Assembly (NCBI RefSeq): GCF_910577125.1
Contig: NZ_CAJTMN010000011.1
Span: 24,523 to 36,987, forward strand
DNA from: an uncultured Rikenella sp.
GTDB lineage: Bacteria; Bacteroidota; Bacteroidia; Bacteroidales; Rikenellaceae
Reading direction: 5' to 3'
Length of the DNA stretch: 12,465 nt
Shown: piece by piece, positions 1 through 7,493 of the stretch
Layout: each line of letters opens with the position of its first letter
Numbering within the stretch: position 1 is the first letter of the stretch
Translations under genes and position numbers: made by a program
Notes under the pieces: generated by a model
What the model was told of the DNA's origin: nothing
The model's database searches: none
What the model saw: the letters and a program-made list of their open reading frames with translations, nothing else

Positions 1-2
1 AC

Positions 3-734
3 TATACCCCGCAAGGGTTAGTCATAAAACACTGGGACTCGATCAAAGGGTGGTTCTCTGGGCTATGGGACGGGGTTAAGGGGGTGTTTGTCGGCGCATG
101 GGACGGAATCAAAGGGTTTTTCGCCGAACTGAATCCGGTAGAGTGGCTTTCCGACATGTGGAACGGTATTTCGGAGTTCTTTTCCGGTCTTTGGCAACGC
201 TTCCACCAAGGGGGCCGACAGATCATCCAAGGGCTGATCGACGGGATCACCGGGATGGCCACAAAAGCAATCGAAGGAATCAAGAACATCAGTCGGAAGA
301 TCGCCAACGGCTTCAAGTCGTTTTTCGGCATCCATTCGCCCTCCAAGCTGTTCGCCGAATACGGGGCCAATATTACAGCCGGTCTGACTGTCGGCATCGA
401 CGGCGGAACCGGAAAGGTGGAACGCTCGACATCTCGGATGGCCGAGCGCGCCAACCGCGGATTCAGCCGGAATATCGACGAGGGGGGGAGCCGGATCGGC
501 CAGGTGAACCGAGCATTGGCCTCCGAAAATCGAGCAGCCACGGTGCCGGTATCACAGATTGCCAACACCGTCGGCGGTACTTCGATCACTTATGCCCCAC
601 AAATCACCGTTGAGGCCGGTGCCGCGGGAACTGTCGAACCGGATTTGCGCAAATTACTGAAAGAACATGAGCGGGATATACTGGAAATGATCGAACGCGC
701 CGCGGCCAACCGCGCCCGGCTTTCATTCGCATAG
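3..734 (+). CDS. Tail tape measure protein, C-terminal part (5' end outside window)
   Basis: The reading frame is open from the first bases of the window, so the gene starts upstream. The GTG at 84 lies inside the frame and is not the start. The visible 243 residues show tape-measure hallmarks: repeated W-[DN]-x-[IV]-K-x-[FW] units near the start, amphipathic stretches with Trp and Phe, and the characteristic FGIHSPSK motif followed by a G-x-N-I-x-x-G-L-x-x-G-I segment, shared by many phage tape measure C-termini. Such proteins set tail length and are threaded through the tail tube before ejection. The last 40 residues are charged and probably helical. The gene is followed after 7 bases by the gpU-like gene, the usual position at the end of the tail-tube block. 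The family is clear, but total length and any upstream domains are unknown. Confidence 0.9.
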   Translation, partial: YTPQGLVIKHWDSIKGWFSGLWDGVKGVFVGAWDGIKGFFAELNPVEWLSDMWNGISEFFSGLWQRFHQGGRQIIQGLIDGITGMATKAIEGIKNISRKIANGFKSFFGIHSPSKLFAEYGANITAGLTVGIDGGTGKVERSTSRMAERANRGFSRNIDEGGSRIGQVNRALASENRAATVPVSQIANTVGGTSITYAPQITVEAGAAGTVEPDLRKLLKEHERDILEMIERAAANRARLSFA

Positions 735-741
735 AGAGGAG

Positions 742-1608
742 ATGTTAGCGCAGCTTGGTAACCACATATTCGAAGGGTTGAAATCGCCCGGATCGTGGTC
801 GGAAAACGGCGGCGTCCGCTATGGGCGTATTGCGTTGGTAAATGGGAAAGACGCTCTGCAATTCACCGGCGAAGAGTTGGGCGAAATCCGGCTTTCGTTG
901 CTCTTTTCGGTCGACTTCTGCGATCCGGTCGTCGAAGTCGAGGCCTTGCGGCAGTCGATGGTGTCGGCAGAGGTCCTGCCGTTCATCATGGGCGACGGTA
1001 CGGTGGTCGGAAAGTATGTCATAACCTCGGTAGACCTAACTCCGCAACGGTATTCGCCGACTGGGGTACTGGAGGTGGCGAGCGTTTCGGTCGATTTGCT
1101 GGAACATACCGGGGGCGACGCTCCGGCGGCAAAAGGCATGGCGGTCAAGCCGGATCGTTCGGCAGCCCGGATAACGCCCCCGCCACCGGTGCAACCTCCG
1201 GCCACACCGGTTCCTACCGCCGCAGACAGCATTGCGGCGGACATAAGCAAAGGTCGGGCCGCGGTAAATCGAATGAAAGAGACGGTGCGAAAGGTCAAGC
1301 AAGGTACGACGAAATTCAAACGCGGGGTCCGGGATGTCCGCCGCCTGGCCGACGAGGTGAAACAGGTGTATCAAACGGCCAAAACGAAGGTCGAGAACAC
1401 GAAAAAGATCATTCAACGTGCCCAGCAACTGCCGACCTCGCTGGAAGGGGCGATCCAGTATGCCGAGAATTTGGCCAAGCTGGACAACGTTGCTGACATG
1501 TCGGTCTTGGAGATGAATGTCGATACGCTGGCCGCATCGGCTGAAAAAGTGGGTATTTCGGCCACGTCGGTCGTGGCCTTTTCGGCGACCAAGGAGGGCG
1601 GGAATTGA
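742..1608 (+). CDS. gpU-like tail terminator protein with long C-terminal extension
   Basis: Residues 1-123 resemble phage P2 gpU, the protein that caps the head-proximal end of the tail tube. Visible features are the N-terminal LG-x-x-I-F segment, a G-x-x-x-x-L-x-F-x-G core, an ALR segment, the F-I-M-G-D-G-x-V-x-G-K-Y-V-I-x-S-V motif and a final beta-strand (VSVDLLEH). P2 gpU is about 160 residues; this protein has 288. The extra part is a Pro/Ala-rich linker (about 127-160, including PPPPVQPP) and a Lys/Arg/Glu-rich stretch (about 165-250) predicted to be helical, possibly a coiled coil. ATG 742 is preceded directly by AGAGGAG, an unusually good ribosome site for this operon. The stop codon overlaps the next start as TGATG. 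The gpU call is fairly strong; the role of the extension is unknown. Confidence 0.75.
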   Translation: MLAQLGNHIFEGLKSPGSWSENGGVRYGRIALVNGKDALQFTGEELGEIRLSLLFSVDFCDPVVEVEALRQSMVSAEVLPFIMGDGTVVGKYVITSVDLTPQRYSPTGVLEVASVSVDLLEHTGGDAPAAKGMAVKPDRSAARITPPPPVQPPATPVPTAADSIAADISKGRAAVNRMKETVRKVKQGTTKFKRGVRDVRRLADEVKQVYQTAKTKVENTKKIIQRAQQLPTSLEGAIQYAENLAKLDNVADMSVLEMNVDTLAASAEKVGISATSVVAFSATKEGGN

Positions 1609-1832
1609 TGGAAAGTTTCAACTACACGACTGTTGAGGGGGACCGTATCGACCGGTTGTCCGCCAAGTTTTACGGCTCCAACGCCGGAATAGCGATCCTT
1701 GCCGACGCCAATCCGGCTGTGCCGCTCGATGCTGTTTTCCCGATGGGAACGGTGTTGGTGGTTCCCATCGTGCAAAATATGGACATAGAAACGAACGATA
1801 ATTTGCCGCCGTGGAAACAATCGGTAAAATAG
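1608..1832 (+). CDS. gpX-like tail protein (LysM-like)
   Basis: This 74-residue protein matches the P2 gpX family (Phage_tail_X), a small LysM-like module. It shows T-x-x-G-D-x-x-D-x-L-S-x-x-F-Y-G near the N-terminus, then A-N-P and G-T-x-L-x-V-P-I, the usual LysM-like order. In contractile tails such modules sit next to the hub; in Mu-type and R-pyocin clusters the gene precedes the gpD hub gene, as here. ATG 1608 is chosen over the in-frame TTG at 1605 because it overlaps the upstream stop (TGATG) and has AAGGAGGG (from 1591) at a suitable distance. The C-terminus (LPPWKQ) resembles the W-containing tail of the family. The 3' end overlaps the next gene by 22 bases. Confidence 0.88.
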   Translation: MESFNYTTVEGDRIDRLSAKFYGSNAGIAILADANPAVPLDAVFPMGTVLVVPIVQNMDIETNDNLPPWKQSVK

Positions 1833-2809
1833 CTGTTGAAATTACGATTGCCGGGAAGAACATCACCGGTGACGTAAGTCCTTACCTCGCCAAGATCACG
1901 TACACGGACCGGGTGGAGGATGAGAGCGACGACATTTCGCTGACGTTTGAGGACACGGCGGCCCGGTGGCAAAAAGCGTGGTATCCACAGCAGGGCGACA
2001 GCCTGGAGGTCCGGTTGGGTGTTGCGGGAAATACGTTGGACTGCGGTCTATTCGAGATCGACCAAATCGAGTTTGAATTTCCGCCCGATGCGCTCCATGT
2101 AAAAGCACTCGGTGCGGCGATCTCGAAAAGCCTGCGGACCAAGAACAGCAAAGCTTTTGAAAAGCAGTCGTTGAAAAAGATCGCTCAGTACTTCGCCGAC
2201 AAACACGGTTTGAAATTGACCGGAAACATGGGCGATCTGGCCAAGATTCAGATCGAGCGTAAGACCCAGGACCGAGAGACGGATATTTCGTTCCTGGCAA
2301 AGCTGGCCAAGGAATACGGGCTAATTTTCTCGGTGCGCGGGCAGCAGCTGGTGTTTATGACGGTCGACGAACTGGAGAAGAAACCGGCGGTTATGACGAT
2401 TGGCAAAGACCGAATGAGCAAAGCCCGGTTTCAGGACAAAACGTCGCAGGTCTACGCGGCGGCTACGGTGGCCACGCGCGACGTGAGGTCAAACACGGTC
2501 AAGAAGTGGCAGATCAAACCGTCCGGCGATCCGGCCAAGAAAGATACGTTGATTGTCGGCGGGCGGGTCGAAAACGACGGGCAAGCCCAGGCAAAAGCAA
2601 AAGGGGCCTTGAAAGCGAAAAACAAAGACAAGACGACCGGAACGATCACCCTGCCGGGAGATTGTCGGCTGGTTGCCGGTGTGAATGTCGAGTTGACGGG
2701 CGTGGGGGAATTTTCGGGGAAATGGCACATCGCGCAAAGCACCCACACCATAGATCCGGCCAGCGGATACACAACGGATATTTCGGTCAGAAAAATAGTT
2801 CAATCGTAG
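1811..2809 (+). CDS. gpD-like baseplate hub protein (late control D family)
   Basis: At 332 residues it fits the Phage_GPD family (P2 gpD, Mu gpP), structurally related to T4 gp27 and the N-terminal part of VgrG. It forms the trimeric hub joining tail tube and spike. Diagnostic stretches are the SLTFEDTA region (residues 43-50), the G-D-x-L-x-V-x-L-G strand (62-70), the S-F-L-A-K-L-A-K-E-Y-G-L-I-F motif (160-173) and the C-terminal F-S-G-K-W-H-I-x-x-S-x-H-x-I region (301-314). The start is GTG 1811, 22 bases inside gpX; no better upstream or near-downstream start is seen in this frame. The spike gene follows one base after the stop. In P2 the name refers to the locus, not to transcription control. 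Confidence 0.9.
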   Translation: METIGKIAVEITIAGKNITGDVSPYLAKITYTDRVEDESDDISLTFEDTAARWQKAWYPQQGDSLEVRLGVAGNTLDCGLFEIDQIEFEFPPDALHVKALGAAISKSLRTKNSKAFEKQSLKKIAQYFADKHGLKLTGNMGDLAKIQIERKTQDRETDISFLAKLAKEYGLIFSVRGQQLVFMTVDELEKKPAVMTIGKDRMSKARFQDKTSQVYAAATVATRDVRSNTVKKWQIKPSGDPAKKDTLIVGGRVENDGQAQAKAKGALKAKNKDKTTGTITLPGDCRLVAGVNVELTGVGEFSGKWHIAQSTHTIDPASGYTTDISVRKIVQS

Positions 2810-2810
2810 G

Positions 2811-3404
2811 ATGTTGAGACTTGGGATCATTTCGGAGTTAGGCGAGGGCGAGCACCTGGGGTTTGCGCGGGTGTCGTTCGACGACAGCGAAATCGTGTCG
2901 GGATGGCTGTCGCTGCCGTCGTCCAACAGCCGGACGGTCAAACAGTGGATACCGGTCGAGGTCAATTCGCAGGTGGCCTGCCTGATGGACGACTTTTGCG
3001 AGCAAGGTTGCATTGTGGCCGTTCTGTGGAGCGCAACGGACACTCCGCCCGATTGGGCGACGCCCGACACGCTGGGCGTCCGCTTCGGCGACGGGACCGA
3101 AATATACTACGATGCCGGATCGCACGCCCTGACGGTCAATGCCCCGGATGCGGAATTGAATTTCCGGTGCAAGAAATTGACCGTTGAGGGCGATGTGGCG
3201 ATAACCGGCGATACGGAAATAAAAGGAGACACAGAGATAAAGGGCGATACGGAAATAAAGGGCGACACCAGTATTGCCGGAAATACCTCCGTTGACGGCG
3301 ATGTGTCGGCCAGCGGAGAGGTAACCGCCGGTCCGTTGAAACTGGCTTTGACCACCCACAAGCACACGACCCCGGCAGGACCTTCCGGGCCACCCATACC
3401 CTAA
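2811..3404 (+). CDS. gpV-like baseplate spike protein
   Basis: This is the central spike that pierces the outer membrane at the tip of the contractile tail. Residues 1-80 form an OB-fold module of the Phage_base_V type (R-L-G-x-I-S-E, F-x-x-x-E-I-V-S-G-W-L-S-L-P, Q-V-A-C-L-M-D-D near 55-62, G-C-I-V-A-V-L-W at 66-73). Residues 86-126 resemble the following beta-strands (V-R-F-G-D-G-T-x-I-Y-Y-D). Residues 127-174 are eight hexapeptide repeats predicted to form the triple-stranded shaft. The tip carries H183-x-H185 (THKHTTPAG), matching the HxH pair that binds iron at the tip of P2 gpV. The PSGPPIP C-terminus is also typical. Length (197) is close to P2 gpV (211). Confidence 0.93.
   Translation: MLRLGIISELGEGEHLGFARVSFDDSEIVSGWLSLPSSNSRTVKQWIPVEVNSQVACLMDDFCEQGCIVAVLWSATDTPPDWATPDTLGVRFGDGTEIYYDAGSHALTVNAPDAELNFRCKKLTVEGDVAITGDTEIKGDTEIKGDTEIKGDTSIAGNTSVDGDVSASGEVTAGPLKLALTTHKHTTPAGPSGPPIP
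3189..3332 (+). repeat. Tandem 18-bp repeats encoding the spike shaft hexapeptides
   Basis: Eight consecutive in-frame 18-base units encode hexapeptides of the pattern G-[DNE]-[TV]-x-[IVA]-x. Units 2-4 (3207-3260) encode the same hexapeptide, GDTEIK, and differ only at a few synonymous bases; outer units are more diverged. The pattern suits a trimeric beta-helix with Ile/Val inside. Confidence 0.9.
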
Positions 3405-3411
3405 CCGAAAG

Positions 3412-3771
3412 ATGACAGGAACAACCGGCGACACCCGCAACTGGCAAGTCTGCATAAGCGATCCGACGGCCCGAGTCGAAGGGGCGGAGGATATTGCCCA
3501 GTGCATTTATATCATCCTGAATACCATTCCGGGCAGTGATCCGCTGCGGCCTGCATTCGGCAGCGGTATTTATCGCTATATCGACGCTCCGACGAACAAG
3601 GTAGAGCCTCGGTTGGTCTACGAAGCGATTACCGCCATCGAACGGTGGGAACCGCGCGTCACCGTGACCCGTTGCCGATTGGTCGGGAATGGTCCGGCAG
3701 GGCGAAGCTTGCAGATCGAGGCGACGGCCATTGCTTCGGCGGCACAAATGACGATTAGCGTAAAAATTTAA
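3412..3771 (+). CDS. gpW/gp25-like baseplate wedge protein
   Basis: The 119-residue product belongs to the GPW_gp25 family (P2 gpW, T4 gp25, Mu gp46), a small wedge protein at the inner ring of the baseplate that contacts the sheath. The family signature is visible: G-A-E-D-I-A-Q-C-I-Y-I-I-L-N-T-I-P-G (residues 24-41), then D-P-L-R-P-A-F-G-S-G-I (43-53) and E-A-I-x-x-I-E-R-W-E-P-R-V (71-83). The family was once called a lysozyme, but no catalytic role is expected. It lies 7 bases after the spike gene and 2 bases before the gpJ-like gene, the standard V-W-J-I order. No strong ribosome site is visible. Confidence 0.92.
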   Translation: MTGTTGDTRNWQVCISDPTARVEGAEDIAQCIYIILNTIPGSDPLRPAFGSGIYRYIDAPTNKVEPRLVYEAITAIERWEPRVTVTRCRLVGNGPAGRSLQIEATAIASAAQMTISVKI

Positions 3772-3773
3772 CC

Positions 3774-4871
3774 ATGAACAAAATCCCCGTATTTGTCGAA
3801 CGCGATCCGGATGTGATTATGGCCGAATGCAAGGCCAAATTACAGGAGTTGTTGGGGCGTGAATTGCAACCGGCCCAGGTCGAACAACTGATGCTCCAAT
3901 TCATCGTTTACCGCGAAGTGCTTTTGACCAACCGGTTCAATGCGGGGATGGCTCAGATGCTCTATCAATTCAGCCGCGCCCCGATCTTGGATTATATCGC
4001 CGGACTGGTCGCCGTCGAACGCCTGCCAGCAGCGTATGCCGGCTGTACGGTGCGTTTCGATTTGGTCGATGGGCACGGTGCAGTGTTGATACCCGAAGGG
4101 ACACGGGTGGCAACGGACGACAATGTGATTTTCCGGACCGTGGACGATGTAGCGATACCGGATCATGTCCATGCGGTCGAAGTCAAGGCGTTGGCGGATA
4201 CCGCCGGGAAGGGCGCAAACGGGTATGCGCCGGGAACTGTCGCTAAGATCCTCGATCCGCTGGCCTTTGTTTCGACTGCCGCCAACCTCGACACGACCGG
4301 CGGGGGATCGGATGTCGAAACCGACGAACAGTTGAGGGAGCGGATCAAGCTGGCCCCGTCGCAATATTCGTCGGCGGGTTCCCGGTCGAGCTATAAGTTT
4401 TACGCCACTTCGGCCAATCCGTTGATAACGGATGTGTCTATCACCTCTCCGACGCCCGGAACGGTGGTCATCGTCCCGCTGACCGAAAACGACGACACGC
4501 CCGAACAGATTATTACGGACGTATACGCGGCATGCAGTCCGGAAGATGTTCGACCGTTGACCGATACAGTCATCGTCGCGGCTCCGACCCGAATGGAATA
4601 TGCCATACAGGTAGATGTCACCTTGTACGACAATGCCGATGCGACCGGTACGCAAGCGGACATTACAGCCGCTTTGCGGGACTATGCCGCCGAGAAACGC
4701 CGCAAGTTGGGACAAGACATCATCCGGTCGCATATTGCTCAAATATGCCGGATCGGGGCAGTGTATGATGTGGCAGTTACCGAGCCTGCCGAAAATATAG
4801 TCGTTACCGACGCGGCATTTGCCACCTGTACGGAAATCGCTGTCAACATAACCGGGTTCAATCGTGGATAA
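3774..4871 (+). CDS. gpJ-like baseplate wedge protein
   Basis: This 365-residue product matches the Baseplate_J family (P2 gpJ, Mu gp47, related to T4 gp6), which forms the ring holding the baseplate together and opens on contraction. Visible features are an N-terminal helical part with Y-R-E-V-L-L-x-N-R-F-N (46-56), the hallmark I-P-E-G-T-R-V-A-T (106-114) followed by F-R-T-V-D-D (120-125), the A-x-x-x-G-x-x-A-N-G-Y-A-P-G-T-V region, and the acidic loop G-G-G-S-D-V-E-T-D-E-Q-L-R-E-R-I that precedes the handle domain in the family. Its length is a little above P2 gpJ (302). ATG 3774 follows the upstream stop by two bases, and the 3' end overlaps gpI by 8 bases. Confidence 0.93.
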   Translation: MNKIPVFVERDPDVIMAECKAKLQELLGRELQPAQVEQLMLQFIVYREVLLTNRFNAGMAQMLYQFSRAPILDYIAGLVAVERLPAAYAGCTVRFDLVDGHGAVLIPEGTRVATDDNVIFRTVDDVAIPDHVHAVEVKALADTAGKGANGYAPGTVAKILDPLAFVSTAANLDTTGGGSDVETDEQLRERIKLAPSQYSSAGSRSSYKFYATSANPLITDVSITSPTPGTVVIVPLTENDDTPEQIITDVYAACSPEDVRPLTDTVIVAAPTRMEYAIQVDVTLYDNADATGTQADITAALRDYAAEKRRKLGQDIIRSHIAQICRIGAVYDVAVTEPAENIVVTDAAFATCTEIAVNITGFNRG

Positions 4872-5772
4872 CAAACATGTCATAGCAAGCGGCATATCCG
4901 ACAATGAATTGGCACGGGCTTTCTCGGAGCTGGTGGCCGACCGGTGGGACAACTGGGACCTGGCTCCATTTATGGCCTATTTGGTCGACATCTGTACGCC
5001 GGAGGCACTGCCATACCTGGCCGAACAGTTCAATGTGGACGGTTTGCAGGGGTTCGCCATGGCAGAAAACGAGCAACAGCAGCGCGACATCATCAAAAGA
5101 TCCATAGCCCTGCACAAATATCTCGGAACGCCTTGGGCCATCCGGGAGGCATGCCGCACCGTCGGCTTTCCGGTCATTGTGATCGAAGAAGGAGTTATGG
5201 CCACACCGGGCGGTCCGGCCAGCCCCGACGACTGGGCCCAGTTCCGGGTGTTGGTCGAGGGAAGCATGTCGCGCCGTATCACGGCTGACGATGCCCGCAA
5301 ATTGCGGTTGTTCGTCGAGTTCTACAAAAACGAACGGTCGCACCTTGTGTCGCTCGGATTCTTCCAAAGATTGGCGGATGAAATGTTTCGGTCAACGGTT
5401 GAGGAGCGGGACGAATTGGATTTAATAACCTTGGCAGTCTGTCCGAATCCCGTCATTCTGAACAAGAGCGGTACAGTTGTGCGAGCCGAAATAACAGCTT
5501 CTGTTCCGTGGACTATCGAACAAACCCGATACGAATGGTCGGATGGCACAGGGGACGCCGTTACCCTGGAATTTACCGGCCATGCCGGCACTACCGAATT
5601 ACTCGTTACATCGGATCCGAACAGAACCGCAAAGCGAGAAATGACCACCGAAATAAAAGCGGCTACAGGTCGGTTGCTGGGTACGCTCCGGATACAGCAG
5701 CTGTTGAATTGGAATGCCTATAGTTCAGCTTATGGGTATGCTTATAACACGTTAAAAGATAGACAGTCATGA
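4864..5772 (+). CDS. gpI-like baseplate protein with C-terminal BACON-like domain
   Basis: Residues 1-175 match the phage tail protein I family (P2 gpI, Mu gp48): L-P-Y-L-A-E-Q-F-N-V-D-G (49-60), a helical D-I-I-K-R-S-I-A-L-H-K-Y-L-G-T-P-W-A-I-R segment (75-94) and F-P-V-I-V-I-E-E-G (102-110). This protein joins wedge and tail fibre. P2 gpI is about 176 residues; here about 125 more follow. Residues 190-280 read like a BACON-type immunoglobulin fold: alternating strands, A-S-V-P-W-T-I (212-218), W-S-D-G-T-G (225-230), T-S-D-P-N-R-T (249-255) and a final strand ending in I-Q-Q. The last 20 residues are Tyr-rich. The GTG start at 4864 overlaps gpJ; the stop overlaps the fibre start as ATGA. The gpI call is firm; the BACON call is by eye. 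Confidence 0.85.
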   Translation: MDNKHVIASGISDNELARAFSELVADRWDNWDLAPFMAYLVDICTPEALPYLAEQFNVDGLQGFAMAENEQQQRDIIKRSIALHKYLGTPWAIREACRTVGFPVIVIEEGVMATPGGPASPDDWAQFRVLVEGSMSRRITADDARKLRLFVEFYKNERSHLVSLGFFQRLADEMFRSTVEERDELDLITLAVCPNPVILNKSGTVVRAEITASVPWTIEQTRYEWSDGTGDAVTLEFTGHAGTTELLVTSDPNRTAKREMTTEIKAATGRLLGTLRIQQLLNWNAYSSAYGYAYNTLKDRQS

Positions 5773-6980
5773 CAAAAGAAGAGTTGAAGAAACTGTCGGA
5801 TGATACATTTTTCGACAATGACACGGGAGAGATTCAACCGGAGTCGCATCGGAATTTCAATAATCATTTGATCGACCACACGGAAACGGTTACCGAGGCC
5901 GCCCGGCGTTCGGCTAAGGAGTACACCGACGCGCGCGAGGTAGCGATCCTCGCCACGGTCGATACGAAAGACGAGACGATGTTGCGCACCGCCAAGGAGT
6001 ACGCCGACCGGATCGTGGCGGCCCTGGCAGGAAGCGCGCCCGAAACGCTCGACACGCTTCAGGAGCTGGCGGCCGCCTTGGGCGACGATCCGAACTTCTC
6101 GGCGACGGTGATGCAGATGATCGGAGAGCGGGTTACCACCGAGACGCTGGCTGAGGCGTTGGCGGGGAAATTCGGAATAATCGGGAATGGTGTCAATGCC
6201 AACGAACTGGAGCAAGGTTCGGGATATTCTTACAGCGGAAACACCCCTACAAACGGCACTGTTGCATCATTCAGTGGATTGGGTGTAATTTACGGAGTCT
6301 TGCAGCTCTTTTGTGACAACCAAGAATCAAACAATGCAAGGTTCTGGATTCGTAACAACAATCAACAAGGATTTACCCCTTGGCGCGAACTCTACCACTC
6401 CGGGAACTTCGATGCAGCAAATGCAATGCAGTGGCTCGGTCGCGGAACGTTGTTGAATAACTGGAGGGCAGGGCATGGATTCACACAGGGCGACACGCCG
6501 GTCGAAGGTCACAGCTCGTCGTTTTTAAGTTTTGGGATGTCCGGCTACGAGGTTGAGATCTGTTTGGGAGGTTACAGTTCGTGGCTAAATGGTTGGAATC
6601 GAATCTTCTTCCGCTCACGAAATGCAGATGACGGCAGTGTATCAGACTGGAGAGAGTTCTACCACTCCGGCAACCTGAAGCCCACGTATTACGCCCAGAT
6701 CGATCCCAATGGAAATGTTACCGGACAGGTAGGAGGTTGGATACAGTCGGTTGCATGGAAAAGCGATGGGTACGGGATGCAATGCTATATTTTGCCCAAA
6801 ATGGCTGTAAATATAGCCACCGCGCACATAACGAAAGTGCGAGCTGGTGGGAATACTTTCAAAGGGCGTGCGCCAGTCGTGTGCGACGAACTGTTAGACG
6901 GCTGTATTATTGTAGCCACGCCTGGTGATAGTGGCGCTTCGGAAACATCTTATTTCAACATCTCTATACAAGGGGCGTAA
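5769..6980 (+). CDS. gpH-like tail fibre with two pyocin-knob-like modules
   Basis: This is probably the receptor-binding fibre, 403 residues long. The N-terminal 80 residues are charged and helical, perhaps the attachment stalk. Residues 85-120 carry the common fibre repeat around A-P-E-T-L-D-T-L-Q-E-L-A-A-A-L-G-D-D-P-N-F. Residues 141-214 and 226-303 are two modules that each end in W-R-E-[LF]-Y-H-S-G-N, with upstream [FI]-x-x-R strands as in pyocin-knob domains, which are found in fibre shafts and may bind glycans. Residues 304-403 form a unique tip with no recognised family. ATG 5769 overlaps the gpI stop. It is short beside P2 gpH (669), and no gpG-like chaperone gene follows, so folding may not need one or the helper lies elsewhere. 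Confidence 0.82.
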   Translation: MTKEELKKLSDDTFFDNDTGEIQPESHRNFNNHLIDHTETVTEAARRSAKEYTDAREVAILATVDTKDETMLRTAKEYADRIVAALAGSAPETLDTLQELAAALGDDPNFSATVMQMIGERVTTETLAEALAGKFGIIGNGVNANELEQGSGYSYSGNTPTNGTVASFSGLGVIYGVLQLFCDNQESNNARFWIRNNNQQGFTPWRELYHSGNFDAANAMQWLGRGTLLNNWRAGHGFTQGDTPVEGHSSSFLSFGMSGYEVEICLGGYSSWLNGWNRIFFRSRNADDGSVSDWREFYHSGNLKPTYYAQIDPNGNVTGQVGGWIQSVAWKSDGYGMQCYILPKMAVNIATAHITKVRAGGNTFKGRAPVVCDELLDGCIIVATPGDSGASETSYFNISIQGA

Positions 6981-6983
6981 CGT

Positions 6984-7481
6984 ATGGAAATGAACGAAAT
7001 GATTGTTGAGGTAATCAATCTCGAGGGTTTGATGCGCACGTTTATCGTCATCTTTATTTTGTGGGTCATGGTGCTGATCGCGGTCTTTTGCGACATGTGG
7101 ACCGGACTCAAAAAGGCCAAAGCCTTGCATGAAAAGGTAGACAGCCAAGGTATGCGACGGACGTTCTCCAAAGCGTCGGACTACTACAGCGTCATGTTTA
7201 TGCTGTTGTTGCTCGACGTGATCGGAAATGTGTTTCCCTGGTATGCTTTCCCTTATATCTCCATTCTGGGAATCGTCGGGGTAATCTATATCGAGCTGAA
7301 AAGCATGTTCGAGAACCTGAAAGCGAAACGGTCCGCCGCTGCCAATATCCCCGATGCCATCCGGCAGATCGTCCAGTGTAAAGATGCCGGCAAAGCAGCC
7401 GAAATTCTGCAAACGCTCAAAGGGATTGCAGATGATACCGGATCGGTGCAAAGTCCGATCCCGACCGATTTTCGAGAATAA
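6984..7481 (+). CDS. Phage holin
   Basis: This 165-residue membrane protein resembles the phage_holin_4_1 type common in Bacteroidetes phages. It has a hydrophobic segment at about 18-36, the family-like F-C-D-M-W-T-G-L-K-K-A-K-A loop (35-47) with a basic stretch to about 62, and two further hydrophobic segments at about 68-83 and 86-104. A soluble, partly helical C-terminal tail of about 60 residues follows. A holin forms inner-membrane lesions at a set time and releases the endolysin; the next gene encodes an endolysin without a signal peptide, which fits. ATG 6984 is 3 bases after the fibre stop; ATG 6990 is an alternative. The D-x-x-T-G motif and context make the call good, although the subfamily is assigned by eye. 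Confidence 0.82.
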   Translation: MEMNEMIVEVINLEGLMRTFIVIFILWVMVLIAVFCDMWTGLKKAKALHEKVDSQGMRRTFSKASDYYSVMFMLLLLDVIGNVFPWYAFPYISILGIVGVIYIELKSMFENLKAKRSAAANIPDAIRQIVQCKDAGKAAEILQTLKGIADDTGSVQSPIPTDFRE

Positions 7482-7493
7482 ACAACACAAATT

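Noticed and set aside
84..734. GTG at 84 as the start of the tape measure gene
   Set aside because: The same frame is open to the left edge and its upstream residues carry the same W-D-x-I-K-type repeats, so the gene begins outside the window.
3189..3332. CRISPR-like array or non-coding minisatellite
   Set aside because: The units are contiguous, 18 bases, in frame and encode regular hexapeptides inside the spike gene; there are no spacers.
3840..4952. Long minus-strand open frame (370 codons) opposite the gpJ gene
   Set aside because: It is a mirror of GC-rich coding sequence on the + strand; the product is low-complexity and Arg/Gly-rich with no recognisable domain, while the + frame encodes a clear Baseplate_J protein.
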